Assembly (NCBI GenBank): GCA_030430565.1
Contig: JAUIKS010000005.1
Span: forward strand, 186,001 to 250,000
Source: Polyangia bacterium
Lineage (GTDB): Bacteria > Myxococcota_A > Polyangia > Nannocystales > Nannocystaceae
DNA: 64,000 nt
Direction: 5' to 3'
A model generated the notes under the pieces. That model made no database searches and was not told the origin of the DNA. It saw nothing but the letters and a program-made list of their open reading frames with translations. The translations under genes and the position numbers were made by a program. Each line of letters opens with the position of its first letter. The stretch's first letter is position 1. Below are positions 56,706 through 64,000 of the stretch, piece after piece.

Positions 56706-57215
56706 CTACTTCAGGGCGGCGCGCTCGTCCTTGGCCGCGTCTTCCCACGAGACACGGTCGCCGCAGTGGAGCATCATCTTCCCGTGGTACGGGTTGATGA
56801 TGTCGCCCTGCTTCTGGATCCAGTGCGCGCCCTCGTTGTTAAAGGCCATCGGGCAGAAGATGACCTCATGGCCCGCCTTGAGCGCCGGGGTCGCGTTGAT
56901 GTGCGCGAGCAGCCCGTAGCTCATCTTCTTGAAGCCGGCGCGTGCGGTCGCGATGTCGCCGGCGGCGGTCCGCCCCGCGCCCGCGACGAGCGCGTCAATT
57001 CCTGGCCCCGAGAGCCCCTCGCTCGCCGTGATGACCTGGGCGGAGAGTTTTGGGAGGGCGTCGATCGAGTCCCGCGCGAGCGTCGTCTGGATCTCGAGGT
57101 AGGCCCCGACGAGCTCGGATTTTGGGCCGTCGTCGGCGTCCTTCGGCGCGGGCGCGTCACCGGTTGACCCCTGGCACGCGGTCACGAACGCGAGTGAGAT
57201 CAGGAGCTTTCGCAT
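56706..57215 (-). CDS. DUF3347-domain lipoprotein
   Basis: 169 residues. N-terminal MRKLLISLAFVTAC is a lipoprotein signal with Cys at residue 14. The mature part is helical and ends in the DUF3347 motif: HEVIFCPMAFNNEGAHWIQK, with INPYHGKMMLHCGDR. The two Cys and nearby Met/His residues suggest copper or other metal binding; related domains are fused to CusB-type efflux proteins. It is convergent with gyrB (four bases apart) and divergent from the porin-like gene. Confidence 0.8.
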   Translation of the reverse strand: MRKLLISLAFVTACQGSTGDAPAPKDADDGPKSELVGAYLEIQTTLARDSIDALPKLSAQVITASEGLSGPGIDALVAGAGRTAAGDIATARAGFKKMSYGLLAHINATPALKAGHEVIFCPMAFNNEGAHWIQKQGDIINPYHGKMMLHCGDRVSWEDAAKDERAALK

Positions 57216-57275
57216 GATGGTTTTGGCGTATCACAGCTCACGAGCCTGCGATAGAGTGCCGCCTGGAGCCGCGAA

Positions 57276-59060
57276 ATGCCCCTGCTCTGTACGGTTTCCT
57301 CGATCGCGCTCGTGGTCGCCGCGAGCTCGCAAAGCGCCGCCGAGTCGCCACGCGCGGCGGAGCTGATCGAGGTCCCCGAAGCCCCCACGCGCGGCGGCTC
57401 GCGGTCCGTGTTCGATATCGAGAGTGAGCCGACGCCCGCCGGGGGCCCTGCAGAGGGATCGGCGGGGACACCGTCCATGCCGCCGATCGAGGAGCTGCCA
57501 TCTCGAGATCCCGACGGGGCCGGCGCGCCCGCGATGCCGCCGATCGAGGAGCTGCCTGCGCGCGGTTCGGATCCGGACGAGGCAGACGGCGCGGCGAACG
57601 ATCCCTGGATCAGCGGCGTGAAGTTTGGCGGCCCCAAAGATCGCAAGCCGGTCGCCGGGGGCGGCGTCGGCTTCTTCGACCCGGGAAAGCTCGAGGACGC
57701 CGGCGCCGCTGGGGGCGGCGTCGTGCAGATCCGCGGCTACGTCGGCCTTAACTTCGCGGTCACCGAGCGCACCGACATCACCGGCCGTAACCCCGAGACC
57801 GGGCGCTTCGACCAGCTCAAGACCCTGCCCTACTTTGGCGGCGGCGCGGCCAACTTGTTCGTCGGCGCGCCGATCTACGCCGACGTCGTCTACGCCCGGA
57901 TCGCGTTCGAGTTCCTCTCGATCCCGCGCGCGTTGCCGGGCAGCGCCGACGTCTCGCCCGCCTCCGAGCCCGTCGTGATCATGGAGTCGGCCGCGCTCGA
58001 GGTGAATCCCTTCGCGTGGGCCAAGCGCAGCCCGGACTGGTTCCGCGTCGGCTTCAAGCTCACCGGCGGCGTGTTCATCGTGCCCTTCGGGCTGGAGGAT
58101 CAGCAGCACGACGCGCCCGTTCGGTGGTTCGTCTCGCGCCCGCTGGCGATGAGCACCGGTCGCGTCTACCCCGGCAGCTGGATCGACGCCGGCCTCGTGC
58201 TGAAGTGGCACCCGAGGTTCCCGACCAGCCGCAAGAGCATGCGGCCGATCGAGATAGACATCGGCGTGATCAACGGCGACGCCTGCACGCAGACGCGCGC
58301 GACGGACCTGCTCTACCGCTACCAGCCGCTGGGTCAGGTCGTCGAGGTCTGCGAGCACCAGCTGCGCGACAGCGAGATCGTCCCACGCGGCGATGGCTCG
58401 GTCCTCGGGATCACGCCCGACAACAACGGCAACAAGTCGGTGCTGGCGCGCCTGCAGGTCCGACCGATCGGCGCCCTCAACCTCGGGGGCTCATTCGTCT
58501 GGGGCACGCACCCGCCGAGCGGGCTCGACATCCCGGACTTCCAGGGGATGACCTTCATCGACGCCGAGCAGGCTCCGACCTGGCGGGCCGGCGCGCACCT
58601 CGATCTCAACCTCGATGAGGCGATCCAGAGCAAGTTCCCGCTGCCCCACATCCGCGGCGAATTTGTCTACGGCCTGGACGCCGCGATCCCGGTGGTCGCG
58701 GGTGACCAGCCCACGCTCTCCGATCGTCGGATGATGGGGGCCTACGCCCAGATCGCCCAGCCGCTGTGGCGGCGCAAGAAGACGCGGCTCCCAGGCTTGA
58801 TCGTGCAGTACCGCTTTGACTTCTCGGACCCGGACCTCGACGTCCCTCGCGTCAGCGAGGGCGGCGGCGCGGTGCGGACCGATTTCGCCGACAATTTTCT
58901 CTACGACGAGGCGATGCAGGGGCACATCTTCGGGCTGCGCTTCCCCGTGCTGCCTCGCTTCGCGCTGAAGGCCGAGTACGGCTGGCTGCTTGAAGATGGC
59001 GGCGCGGAGAACCAGCTCCACAATAATTTTTTCAGCCTTCAGGCCGTCGCGGACTTTTAG
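57276..59060 (+). CDS. porin-like outer-membrane beta-barrel protein
   Basis: 594 residues. A signal peptide is likely (MPLLCTVSSIALVVAASSQS). The first 110 residues form a Pro/Glu/Asp linker with two copies of a P-x-M-P-P-I-E-E-L-P motif. From about residue 145 the sequence is a strand-rich barrel (VVQIRGYVGLNFAVTERTDI; VGFKLTGGVFIVPFGLEDQQ; LKAEYGWLLEDGGAENQLHN), ending in an aromatic strand ([10 protein letters not shown]) as required for outer-membrane insertion. The layout resembles the phosphate-selective or OprO-type porins, but the substrate is unknown. It is convergent with thiE, overlapping by four bases. Confidence 0.75.
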   Translation: MPLLCTVSSIALVVAASSQSAAESPRAAELIEVPEAPTRGGSRSVFDIESEPTPAGGPAEGSAGTPSMPPIEELPSRDPDGAGAPAMPPIEELPARGSDPDEADGAANDPWISGVKFGGPKDRKPVAGGGVGFFDPGKLEDAGAAGGGVVQIRGYVGLNFAVTERTDITGRNPETGRFDQLKTLPYFGGGAANLFVGAPIYADVVYARIAFEFLSIPRALPGSADVSPASEPVVIMESAALEVNPFAWAKRSPDWFRVGFKLTGGVFIVPFGLEDQQHDAPVRWFVSRPLAMSTGRVYPGSWIDAGLVLKWHPRFPTSRKSMRPIEIDIGVINGDACTQTRATDLLYRYQPLGQVVEVCEHQLRDSEIVPRGDGSVLGITPDNNGNKSVLARLQVRPIGALNLGGSFVWGTHPPSGLDIPDFQGMTFIDAEQAPTWRAGAHLDLNLDEAIQSKFPLPHIRGEFVYGLDAAIPVVAGDQPTLSDRRMMGAYAQIAQPLWRRKKTRLPGLIVQYRFDFSDPDLDVPRVSEGGGAVRTDFADNFLYDEAMQGHIFGLRFPVLPRFALKAEYGWLLEDGGAENQLHNNFFSLQAVADF

Positions 59061-59737
59061 TCATTTTCACGTAGCGCGGCTCTGCAGGCACGCAGGCGCG
59101 CGCGGATGTCAGCCGCGTCTTCGCCAGCGAGCGCGCTGATCATCGCGACTGCGGTCGCGCCTGCGGCGAGCGCCGCGGCGCCGCGAACCGGATCGAGCCC
59201 GCCGATCGCGACGACTGGGAGCTGGCTCTCGCGACACGCGGCGCGCAGGCCCGCGAGACCGACCTCCGGGTCGGGATTGTGCTTGGAGCGCGTGGAGAAC
59301 ACGGGGCCGAAGCCGAGGTAGTCGAGGGGGAGCGTCTGGGCGGCGCGGACTTGCTGCGCGGTGTGGGTCGAGAGCCCGAGCGGGCCGCGGACGCGCTCGC
59401 GGAGCTCGAGCAGCGCTCGCCCGGCGGCGCGGCCGCGACGGTTACAGAGCGCCTGCAGATCCTCGTGCCCCAGGTGAAGCCCGATGTCGGGCGCGGCCTC
59501 CTGCGCGGCGGCGATGTCGTCGTTGACGATGAGCGGCACGGCCGCCGCAGCGCAGCGCGGCGCCAAGCGCTCGAGCAGCGCGGCGCGCTGCTCGCTCGTC
59601 GCCCGCTTCCAGCGCAATTGCAAGGCCGCGAGCGGAGCCTCGGCGGGCCCGCGCTCGAGCAGCAGCGCGGTGATTCGAATCGGGTCGAGGCCGGACGGGT
59701 GCGGCAGGTTGAGGATCGCGTAGAGCCCGGGGCGCAT
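59057..59737 (-). CDS. thiE: thiamine phosphate synthase
   Basis: 226 residues, TIM-barrel. Motifs: [20 protein letters not shown] (with an Arg-rich version of the Q-x-R-x-K motif), [20 protein letters not shown] followed by [48 protein letters not shown] and [20 protein letters not shown]. These correspond to pyrophosphate, pyrimidine and thiazole-phosphate contacts. The enzyme joins HMP-PP and thiazole phosphate. No other thi genes and no TPP riboswitch are seen nearby. Divergent uvrB starts 57 bases away, so the two genes share a short promoter gap. Confidence 0.9.
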   Translation of the reverse strand: MRPGLYAILNLPHPSGLDPIRITALLLERGPAEAPLAALQLRWKRATSEQRAALLERLAPRCAAAAVPLIVNDDIAAAQEAAPDIGLHLGHEDLQALCNRRGRAAGRALLELRERVRGPLGLSTHTAQQVRAAQTLPLDYLGFGPVFSTRSKHNPDPEVGLAGLRAACRESQLPVVAIGGLDPVRGAAALAAGATAVAMISALAGEDAADIRARLRACRAALREND

Positions 59738-59793
59738 CGGCGAATCCTACGATCCCTCGGGCGCGCGGAGCACCTGCTATGGTGACGCCCGCC

Positions 59794-62079
59794 ATGACCG
59801 AGGAGCAGCGTCCGTCTCCTGATCACCCATCGGCCGAGGGCGGGCAGCCCTCGCGCTGGCGCGACGGCGTGCGCCCGACGATCGCGTCGGATCGCCCGTT
59901 TGAGCTGGTCACGGGGTACACGCCGGCCGGCGGTCAGCCGGCCGCGATCGCGGAGCTCGTCGCCGGCCTCAAGCGTGGTGACTCGCATCAGCACCTGCTC
60001 GGCATCACCGGCAGCGGCAAGACCTTCACGATCGCGAACGTGATCGCCGAGGTCCAGCGGCCGACCCTGATCCTCGCCCATAACAAGACGCTCGCGGCCC
60101 AGCTCTACGGCGAGTTTAAGGCGCTGTTCCCCCACAACGCGGTCGAGTACTTCGTCTCGTACTACGACTACTACCAGCCCGAGGCCTACGTCCCCGCGAG
60201 CGACACCTTCATCGAGAAGGACTCGACGATCAACGACCAGATCGATCGCATGCGGCACGCGGCCACCTTCGCGCTGCTCAGCCGGCGCGACGTGATCATC
60301 ATCGCCAGCGTCTCGTGCATCTACGGCATCGGCTCGGCCGAGGCCTACTACGACATGGTCGCGCCGATCGCCGTCGGCGACGAGCTCGATCGCGACGACC
60401 TGCTGCGTCGCCTGGTCGAGATTCGATATGACCGAAACGACATGGACTTCCACCGCGGCACGTTCCGGGTGCGCGGCGATGTCGTCGAGGTGTTCCCGGC
60501 CTACGAGGACGACACCGCGGTCCGGATCGAGTTCTTTGGTGATGAGGTCGAGTCGATCCGCGAGATCGATCCGCTGCGCGGCAAGGTCCGCGGCTCGATG
60601 AGCCGCGTGACGATCTTCCCGGCGAGTCACTACGTGACGCCGGGCGAGACCATGCGGGCCGCGATCCGCAACATCCAGGACGAGCTGCAGGCGCGACTCC
60701 AGGCCCTGCGCGCGCAGGCCAAGCTCGTCGAGGCCCAGCGGCTCGAGCAGCGCTCGATGTTCGACATCGAGATGCTCGAGGAGATGGGCTTTTGCAACGG
60801 CATCGAGAACTACTCGCGGCACATGACCGGTCGTAACCCCGGGGAGCCGCCGCCGACCCTGCTCGACTATTTTCCAGACGACTTCTTGGTGGTCGTCGAC
60901 GAGTCGCACCAGATGATCCCGCAGATCGGCGCCATGTATAAGGGCGACCGCAGCCGCAAGTCGACGCTCGTCGAGTACGGCTTCCGCCTGCCCTCGGCGC
61001 TCGATAACCGCCCGCTCAAATTCCCCGAGTGGGAGCAGCGGGTCGGTCAGGTCGTGTTCATGAGCGCGACGCCCGGCGACTACGAGGTCGAGAAGACCCA
61101 GGGCGTGCTGGTCGAGCAGATCATCCGTCCGACCGGCCTCGTCGATCCCGAGATCGACGTGCGCCCGATCGCCAATCAGGTCGACGACCTGCTCGATGAG
61201 ATCAAGGCGCGGGTCGATAACGAAGAGCGGGTGCTGGTCACGACCCTGACCAAGCGCATGGCCGAGGATCTGACGGAGTACTACGCCGATCTCGGCGTGC
61301 GCGTTCGGTATCTGCACGCCGACATCGACACCATCGAGCGCGTCGCGCTGGTCCGCGGCCTCCGGCAGGGGGAGTTCGACGTGCTGGTCGGGATCAACCT
61401 CCTGCGCGAGGGCCTCGACATGCCGGAGGTCTCGCTGGTCGCGATCCTCGACGCCGACAAAGAGGGCTTTTTACGCAACGCTCGCAGCTTGATCCAGGTC
61501 TGCGGACGAGCGGCGCGCAACGTCAACGGGCACGTGATCATGTACGCCGATCGCGTGACCAAGAGCATGCGCGCGTGCATCGATGAGACCCAGCGGCGCC
61601 GCGACGTGCAGATCGAGTACAACAAAGAGCACGGGATCGTGCCGCGCAGCACCCGAGCGGCGCTCAACCCAATTCGTCGTGATGACGATCCGGATCACGG
61701 CGCGAGCGATCGGTCTTCGAAGCGGGGGCGTAAGAGCGAGGACGCGACGCCGGTCGGGGTCCGCGAGGTCCTGGACATGGAGCTCTTGCAGGAGGAGCTG
61801 CAGCCGAGGATCGACGCGCTCAAGGCCGAGATGCGCGGGTTCGCGGAGGAGCTGCGCTACGAGGAAGCGGCCAAGGTGCGCGACCGGATCCGGGTGCTCG
61901 AGCTTCGAAAGCTCGAGTTCGGCGCGCCTTCTTCTTCTTCTTCTTCTTCTTCTTCTTCTTCTTCTTCTTCTTCTTCAAGCGAGTCGGAGGCGACGGTCGG
62001 CAAGAAGAAGACCAAGAAAAAGGCCGGCAAGAAGAAGACCAAGAAAAAAGCCGGAAGCAGGCGGCGGCGGAGCACGTGA
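59794..62079 (+). CDS. uvrB: excinuclease ABC subunit B with polyserine/lysine tail
   Basis: 761 residues from ATG 59794; an ATG at 59779 would add five. Walker [11 protein letters not shown] (70-79), beta-hairpin [40 protein letters not shown] and [20 protein letters not shown] are all present. The C-terminal UVR motif is [20 protein letters not shown]. After this the gene adds 17 serines and a basic KKKTKKKAG repeat ending SRRRRST, a tail not normal for UvrB. It acts with UvrA and UvrC in nucleotide excision repair. It is followed four bases later by the XRE gene. Confidence 0.97.
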   Translation: MTEEQRPSPDHPSAEGGQPSRWRDGVRPTIASDRPFELVTGYTPAGGQPAAIAELVAGLKRGDSHQHLLGITGSGKTFTIANVIAEVQRPTLILAHNKTLAAQLYGEFKALFPHNAVEYFVSYYDYYQPEAYVPASDTFIEKDSTINDQIDRMRHAATFALLSRRDVIIIASVSCIYGIGSAEAYYDMVAPIAVGDELDRDDLLRRLVEIRYDRNDMDFHRGTFRVRGDVVEVFPAYEDDTAVRIEFFGDEVESIREIDPLRGKVRGSMSRVTIFPASHYVTPGETMRAAIRNIQDELQARLQALRAQAKLVEAQRLEQRSMFDIEMLEEMGFCNGIENYSRHMTGRNPGEPPPTLLDYFPDDFLVVVDESHQMIPQIGAMYKGDRSRKSTLVEYGFRLPSALDNRPLKFPEWEQRVGQVVFMSATPGDYEVEKTQGVLVEQIIRPTGLVDPEIDVRPIANQVDDLLDEIKARVDNEERVLVTTLTKRMAEDLTEYYADLGVRVRYLHADIDTIERVALVRGLRQGEFDVLVGINLLREGLDMPEVSLVAILDADKEGFLRNARSLIQVCGRAARNVNGHVIMYADRVTKSMRACIDETQRRRDVQIEYNKEHGIVPRSTRAALNPIRRDDDPDHGASDRSSKRGRKSEDATPVGVREVLDMELLQEELQPRIDALKAEMRGFAEELRYEEAAKVRDRIRVLELRKLEFGAPSSSSSSSSSSSSSSSSSESEATVGKKKTKKKAGKKKTKKKAGSRRRRST
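61930..61977 (+). repeat. uvrB: TCT trinucleotide microsatellite in uvrB
   Basis: Fifteen uninterrupted TCT codons (61930-61974) then TCA and AGC encode 17 consecutive Ser in the UvrB tail. Length change by slippage would keep the frame. Such a run is unusual in this GC-rich genome. Confidence 0.95.
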
Positions 62080-62083
62080 CTCG

Positions 62084-62491
62084 ATGGCGACGCGGCCAGA
62101 GCGAGGGCGAGCGCGACGCCCAACAGACGAACGCGGCGAGCGAGAGCGCCGCTACATGACCGCGTTGGGCCAGCGCATCCGCGCGCTGCGAGAGGAGCGC
62201 GGCATGACGCAGCAGGCCGTCGCGGATCTCGCCGGGGTCGCCACGGACATGGTGTCTCGCTTGGAGAACGGTCGCTACACGAGCCCCGGTCTGCGCACGC
62301 TCCTGCGGATCGCTGACGCCCTCGGCGTCTCGCTCTCGAGCGTTATGCCCGACGCGGGCGGCGTGATCGCGGGCTCGCAGGAGAGCGCGCTCAAGGCCCG
62401 CTTGGTCACCCTCGCTCACCGCGCGCGCGCGCAGGACCTCGAGCTGATCGTCGACCTCGCCGCGACCGTGCTCAACCGCGGCGGCCGTTGA
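62084..62491 (+). CDS. XRE-family transcriptional regulator
   Basis: 135 residues from ATG 62084; an internal ATG at 62156 (MTALGQ) would start exactly at the domain. The helix-turn-helix covers GQRIRALREERGMTQQAVAD, LAGVATDMVSRLENGRYTSP and LRTLLRIADALGVSLSSVM. Residues 95-135 form extra helices. It likely dimerises and binds an operator, perhaps its own promoter. It is only four bases after uvrB, so the two are likely cotranscribed. The stop is followed by a short gap before the convergent kinase. Confidence 0.88.
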   Translation: MATRPERGRARRPTDERGERERRYMTALGQRIRALREERGMTQQAVADLAGVATDMVSRLENGRYTSPGLRTLLRIADALGVSLSSVMPDAGGVIAGSQESALKARLVTLAHRARAQDLELIVDLAATVLNRGGR

Positions 62492-62569
62492 CCCGCGCTC
62501 GCCTCCAACCCACGCGTTAAGCTGCGGCCCGATGCTCGCGTGACGGACGTCCCATCGCGCGTTTCAGGC

Positions 62570-63490
62570 CTAGCCCCACATGACGCGGGCCGTGAACACG
62601 ATCGAGGCGAGCAGCGAGCGCATGTCTGGGTGGCGGCTCTCGGGCTCTACGTTGAGGCCGCGTCGGACGTGCTGATAGATCCAGCCCGGGACGCGCGTGT
62701 CTGCGGGCGGCGGGCGCACGTTCCCGTCCAGCACTTGATCGGCGATCGCGAACAGGGTCGTGCCCGTGAACGGACGCTGCCGGTAGAGCGCCTCGTAGAG
62801 CGCGACGCAGAAGCTGAACTGATCGGCGCGCGCGTCACAGGGCTCGCTGCGGAGCTGCTCGGGCGCCATGTAACGAGGTGTCCCAGAGACCACGTCTTCA
62901 CCAGCCGCGCGGCGCTTCGCTGGGCCGATCCGCGAGAGGCCGAAGTCGAGGACGCGGACGCGGTGGTCACGGCCGATCAGCACGTTCTGCGGCTTAAAGT
63001 CGCGGTGCACGATCCCAGCGGCGTGGGCGGCCGCGAGCCCGCGGCCGGCTTGTAGGTAGACGTTGAGGACCTCGCGCCACGATCGCGGCGTCTGCTCGAG
63101 CCAGTCCGTGAGCGTCAGGCCGTCGACGAGCTCCATCGCGATGTAGACATCGCGCGGGGTCGTCCCGACGTCGTAGATCGGGACGATGTTTGGATGCGAG
63201 AGCCGGGCCATGACCCGCGCCTCGTGGACGAGCTGCTCGGAGGTCTCCGCGTCGGCCCGCCCTTCTGGGTCGGGCCGAATCGACGCGCGGGGCACGAGCT
63301 TAAGCGCGATCTGGCGATCGAGCTCAGGATCGTGCGCCGCGTAGACCGTGCCGACGCTGCCGCGGCCGATCTCCGCGAGCAGCCGGTAGCGCTCGACCTG
63401 CTCCTTGGCGGTCTCGGGCTCGGGCGTCGCGCTCGCGTCCTCGTCCTCCGGGGGTCGACTCGGGCGGCGGAAACGGAGACGAAACGACAT
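62570..63490 (-). CDS. Ser/Thr protein kinase (Hanks type), soluble
   Basis: 306 residues from ATG 63490. Kinase motifs: EIGRGSVGTVYAAHDPELDR, IALKLVP (catalytic Lys), HPNIVPIYDVG, IVHRDFKPQNVLIGRD, LDFGLSRIG, SGTPRYMAPEQL and ADQFSFCVALYEAL. The HRDFKPQN form is typical of this family. The kinase takes up almost the whole length, and no transmembrane segment follows. Targets are unknown; the FHA protein in this window is a possible reader of its phosphorylation. The basic, Arg-rich start (MSFRLRFRRPSRPP) is unusual. Confidence 0.92.
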   Translation of the reverse strand: MSFRLRFRRPSRPPEDEDASATPEPETAKEQVERYRLLAEIGRGSVGTVYAAHDPELDRQIALKLVPRASIRPDPEGRADAETSEQLVHEARVMARLSHPNIVPIYDVGTTPRDVYIAMELVDGLTLTDWLEQTPRSWREVLNVYLQAGRGLAAAHAAGIVHRDFKPQNVLIGRDHRVRVLDFGLSRIGPAKRRAAGEDVVSGTPRYMAPEQLRSEPCDARADQFSFCVALYEALYRQRPFTGTTLFAIADQVLDGNVRPPPADTRVPGWIYQHVRRGLNVEPESRHPDMRSLLASIVFTARVMWG

Positions 63491-63595
63491 GAGCGTCTTC
63501 GGAGTTGTACTCCGAGCGCCCGCGTTAGAAAAACACAAAAACTCGACCGGTCACGCGACCAGGCCACGAGCTGCCAATCATCGGCAAATTAAGAG

Positions 63596-63613
63596 CTTCT
63601 TCTTCTTCTTCTT
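63596..63613 (-). repeat. CTT microsatellite (six copies) overlapping a stop codon
   Basis: Six CTT units at 63596-63613 overlap the TAA stop (63612-63614) of the minus-strand membrane protein gene; on that strand it reads TAA followed by GAA-rich repeats. The same trinucleotide family forms the uvrB repeat 1.6 kb away. Confidence 0.85.
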
Positions 63614-64000
63614 AAAAGCGTCCGGCGAGCGCGACCCCGACGGTGCGCCCGTCGTAGCTCGGGGCGAACGCGGCGCGGCGACGCTTATTGGTCCGCGACT
63701 GATCGACGATCAGGAGCGCGGCGCCCGTGACAGCGAACGCGGCGCCGATTCCTGTGACGATCGCGCCTGGCGTCGAGTTATCGCCGCCCGACTGCGTGCC
63801 GTTGACGAACACGCCGGCGCCGATCCCGACCGCCACCGCGCCGACGACGAAGGTCGCGATCCCGGCCTTGGCGAGGTTGCTCAGCCCCGGCTTGGTCGGC
63901 TCGGTCATGGGCTGCTCGGGTCCCGGCTGCGGACCCTCGACGACGGGCGCCTCGTCGACCGGCGCCTCGTCCTCGTTGGCCGCCTGCTGGACCGCGGGCA
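63612..64000 (-). CDS. C-terminal part of a membrane protein (runs off right edge)
   Basis: The frame is open to the window end; an internal ATG at 63908 gives 98 residues, but the upstream codons continue a Pro/Glu/Asp-rich linker (PAVQQAANEDEAPVDEAPVV), so the gene most likely starts outside. The end holds two hydrophobic helices (LAKAGIATFVVGAVAVGIGA; GAIVTGIGAAFAVTGAALLI), a basic cluster (RTNKRRR) and a beta-type end (VGVALAGRF). This matches the C-terminus of the TPR envelope protein at 20524-21648, so the missing N-terminus may be TPR-like. It lies next to a Ser/Thr kinase, as that protein does. Confidence 0.65.
   Translation of the reverse strand, partial: PAVQQAANEDEAPVDEAPVVEGPQPGPEQPMTEPTKPGLSNLAKAGIATFVVGAVAVGIGAGVFVNGTQSGGDNSTPGAIVTGIGAAFAVTGAALLIVDQSRTNKRRRAAFAPSYDGRTVGVALAGRF

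Noticed and set aside
59738..59793. TPP riboswitch upstream of thiE
   Set aside because: The gap to divergent uvrB is only 56 bases, too short, and no thi-box-like sequence was seen.
59140..61317. 725-codon minus-strand open frame over thiE and uvrB
   Set aside because: It overlaps two well-supported genes and shows no protein family features.

Overview
The window is about 64 kb of very GC-rich bacterial chromosome. It looks like Myxococcota (myxobacteria in the broad sense), but I cannot place it to genus. Reasons: an adjacent mglB-mglA pair (polarity GTPase and its activator) very close in sequence to the Myxococcus proteins; an FHA protein with a DUF4388-type tail; two Hanks-type Ser/Thr kinases; many lipoproteins and membrane proteins with TPR, coiled-coil or low-complexity Pro/Glu/Ser tails; and a chromosome-origin gene neighbourhood. 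There is no phage, transposon, integrase or CRISPR array that I can see.

Layout. 1-8.3 kb: the start of an AddB-like nuclease/helicase protein running off the left edge, a small hypothetical gene, tRNA-Asp with its own promoter and terminator, a DTW-domain tRNA-modifying enzyme, an HD phosphohydrolase, tRNA-Ser(UGA), a degenerate two-domain oxidoreductase, a TPR protein and an alpha/beta hydrolase. 8.3-16.2 kb: FHA-DUF4388 protein, Tyr/Trp/Gly-rich lipoprotein, two tandem ArsA-type ATPases, a UbiA-family prenyltransferase and a membrane di-haem cytochrome c. 16.4-23.6 kb: tRNA-Ser(CGA) and tRNA-Ser(GGA) in tandem, an outer-membrane protein, a TlpA-like thioredoxin, a class III aminotransferase, and a TPR protein next to a Ser/Thr kinase. 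24.3-30.7 kb: a small ribbon-helix-helix-like protein, then dnaX-ybaB-recR followed by mglB-mglA and a single-pass membrane protein. 30.7-40.1 kb: a TPR membrane protein, then an M48-like protein that has lost its HExxH motif, two consecutive dynamin-like GTPases, an RNase HII and an ECF sigma factor.

40.3-56.7 kb is the replication-origin neighbourhood. tsaD-rsmA-mutM form one overlapping minus-strand operon. A rhomboid-TPR protein follows, then a cluster of six parS palindromes beside rsmG (no parA/parB adjacent) and a bioF-like gene. The overlapping minus-strand chain rpmH-rnpA-yidD-yidC-jag-mnmE comes next. Then a 670-bp gap with DnaA-box-like sites and an AT-rich stretch (candidate oriC, without a dnaA gene in the window) and the plus-strand series dnaN-recF-gyrB. 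56.7-64 kb: a DUF3347 lipoprotein, a porin-like protein, thiE, uvrB with a polyserine/lysine tail encoded by a TCT microsatellite, an XRE regulator, a second Ser/Thr kinase and the C-terminal part of a membrane protein leaving the window.

The most distinctive points are the origin neighbourhood (parS without parAB, rpmH/dnaN without dnaA) and the pseudo-protease plus double-dynamin block at 32.5-38.7 kb.
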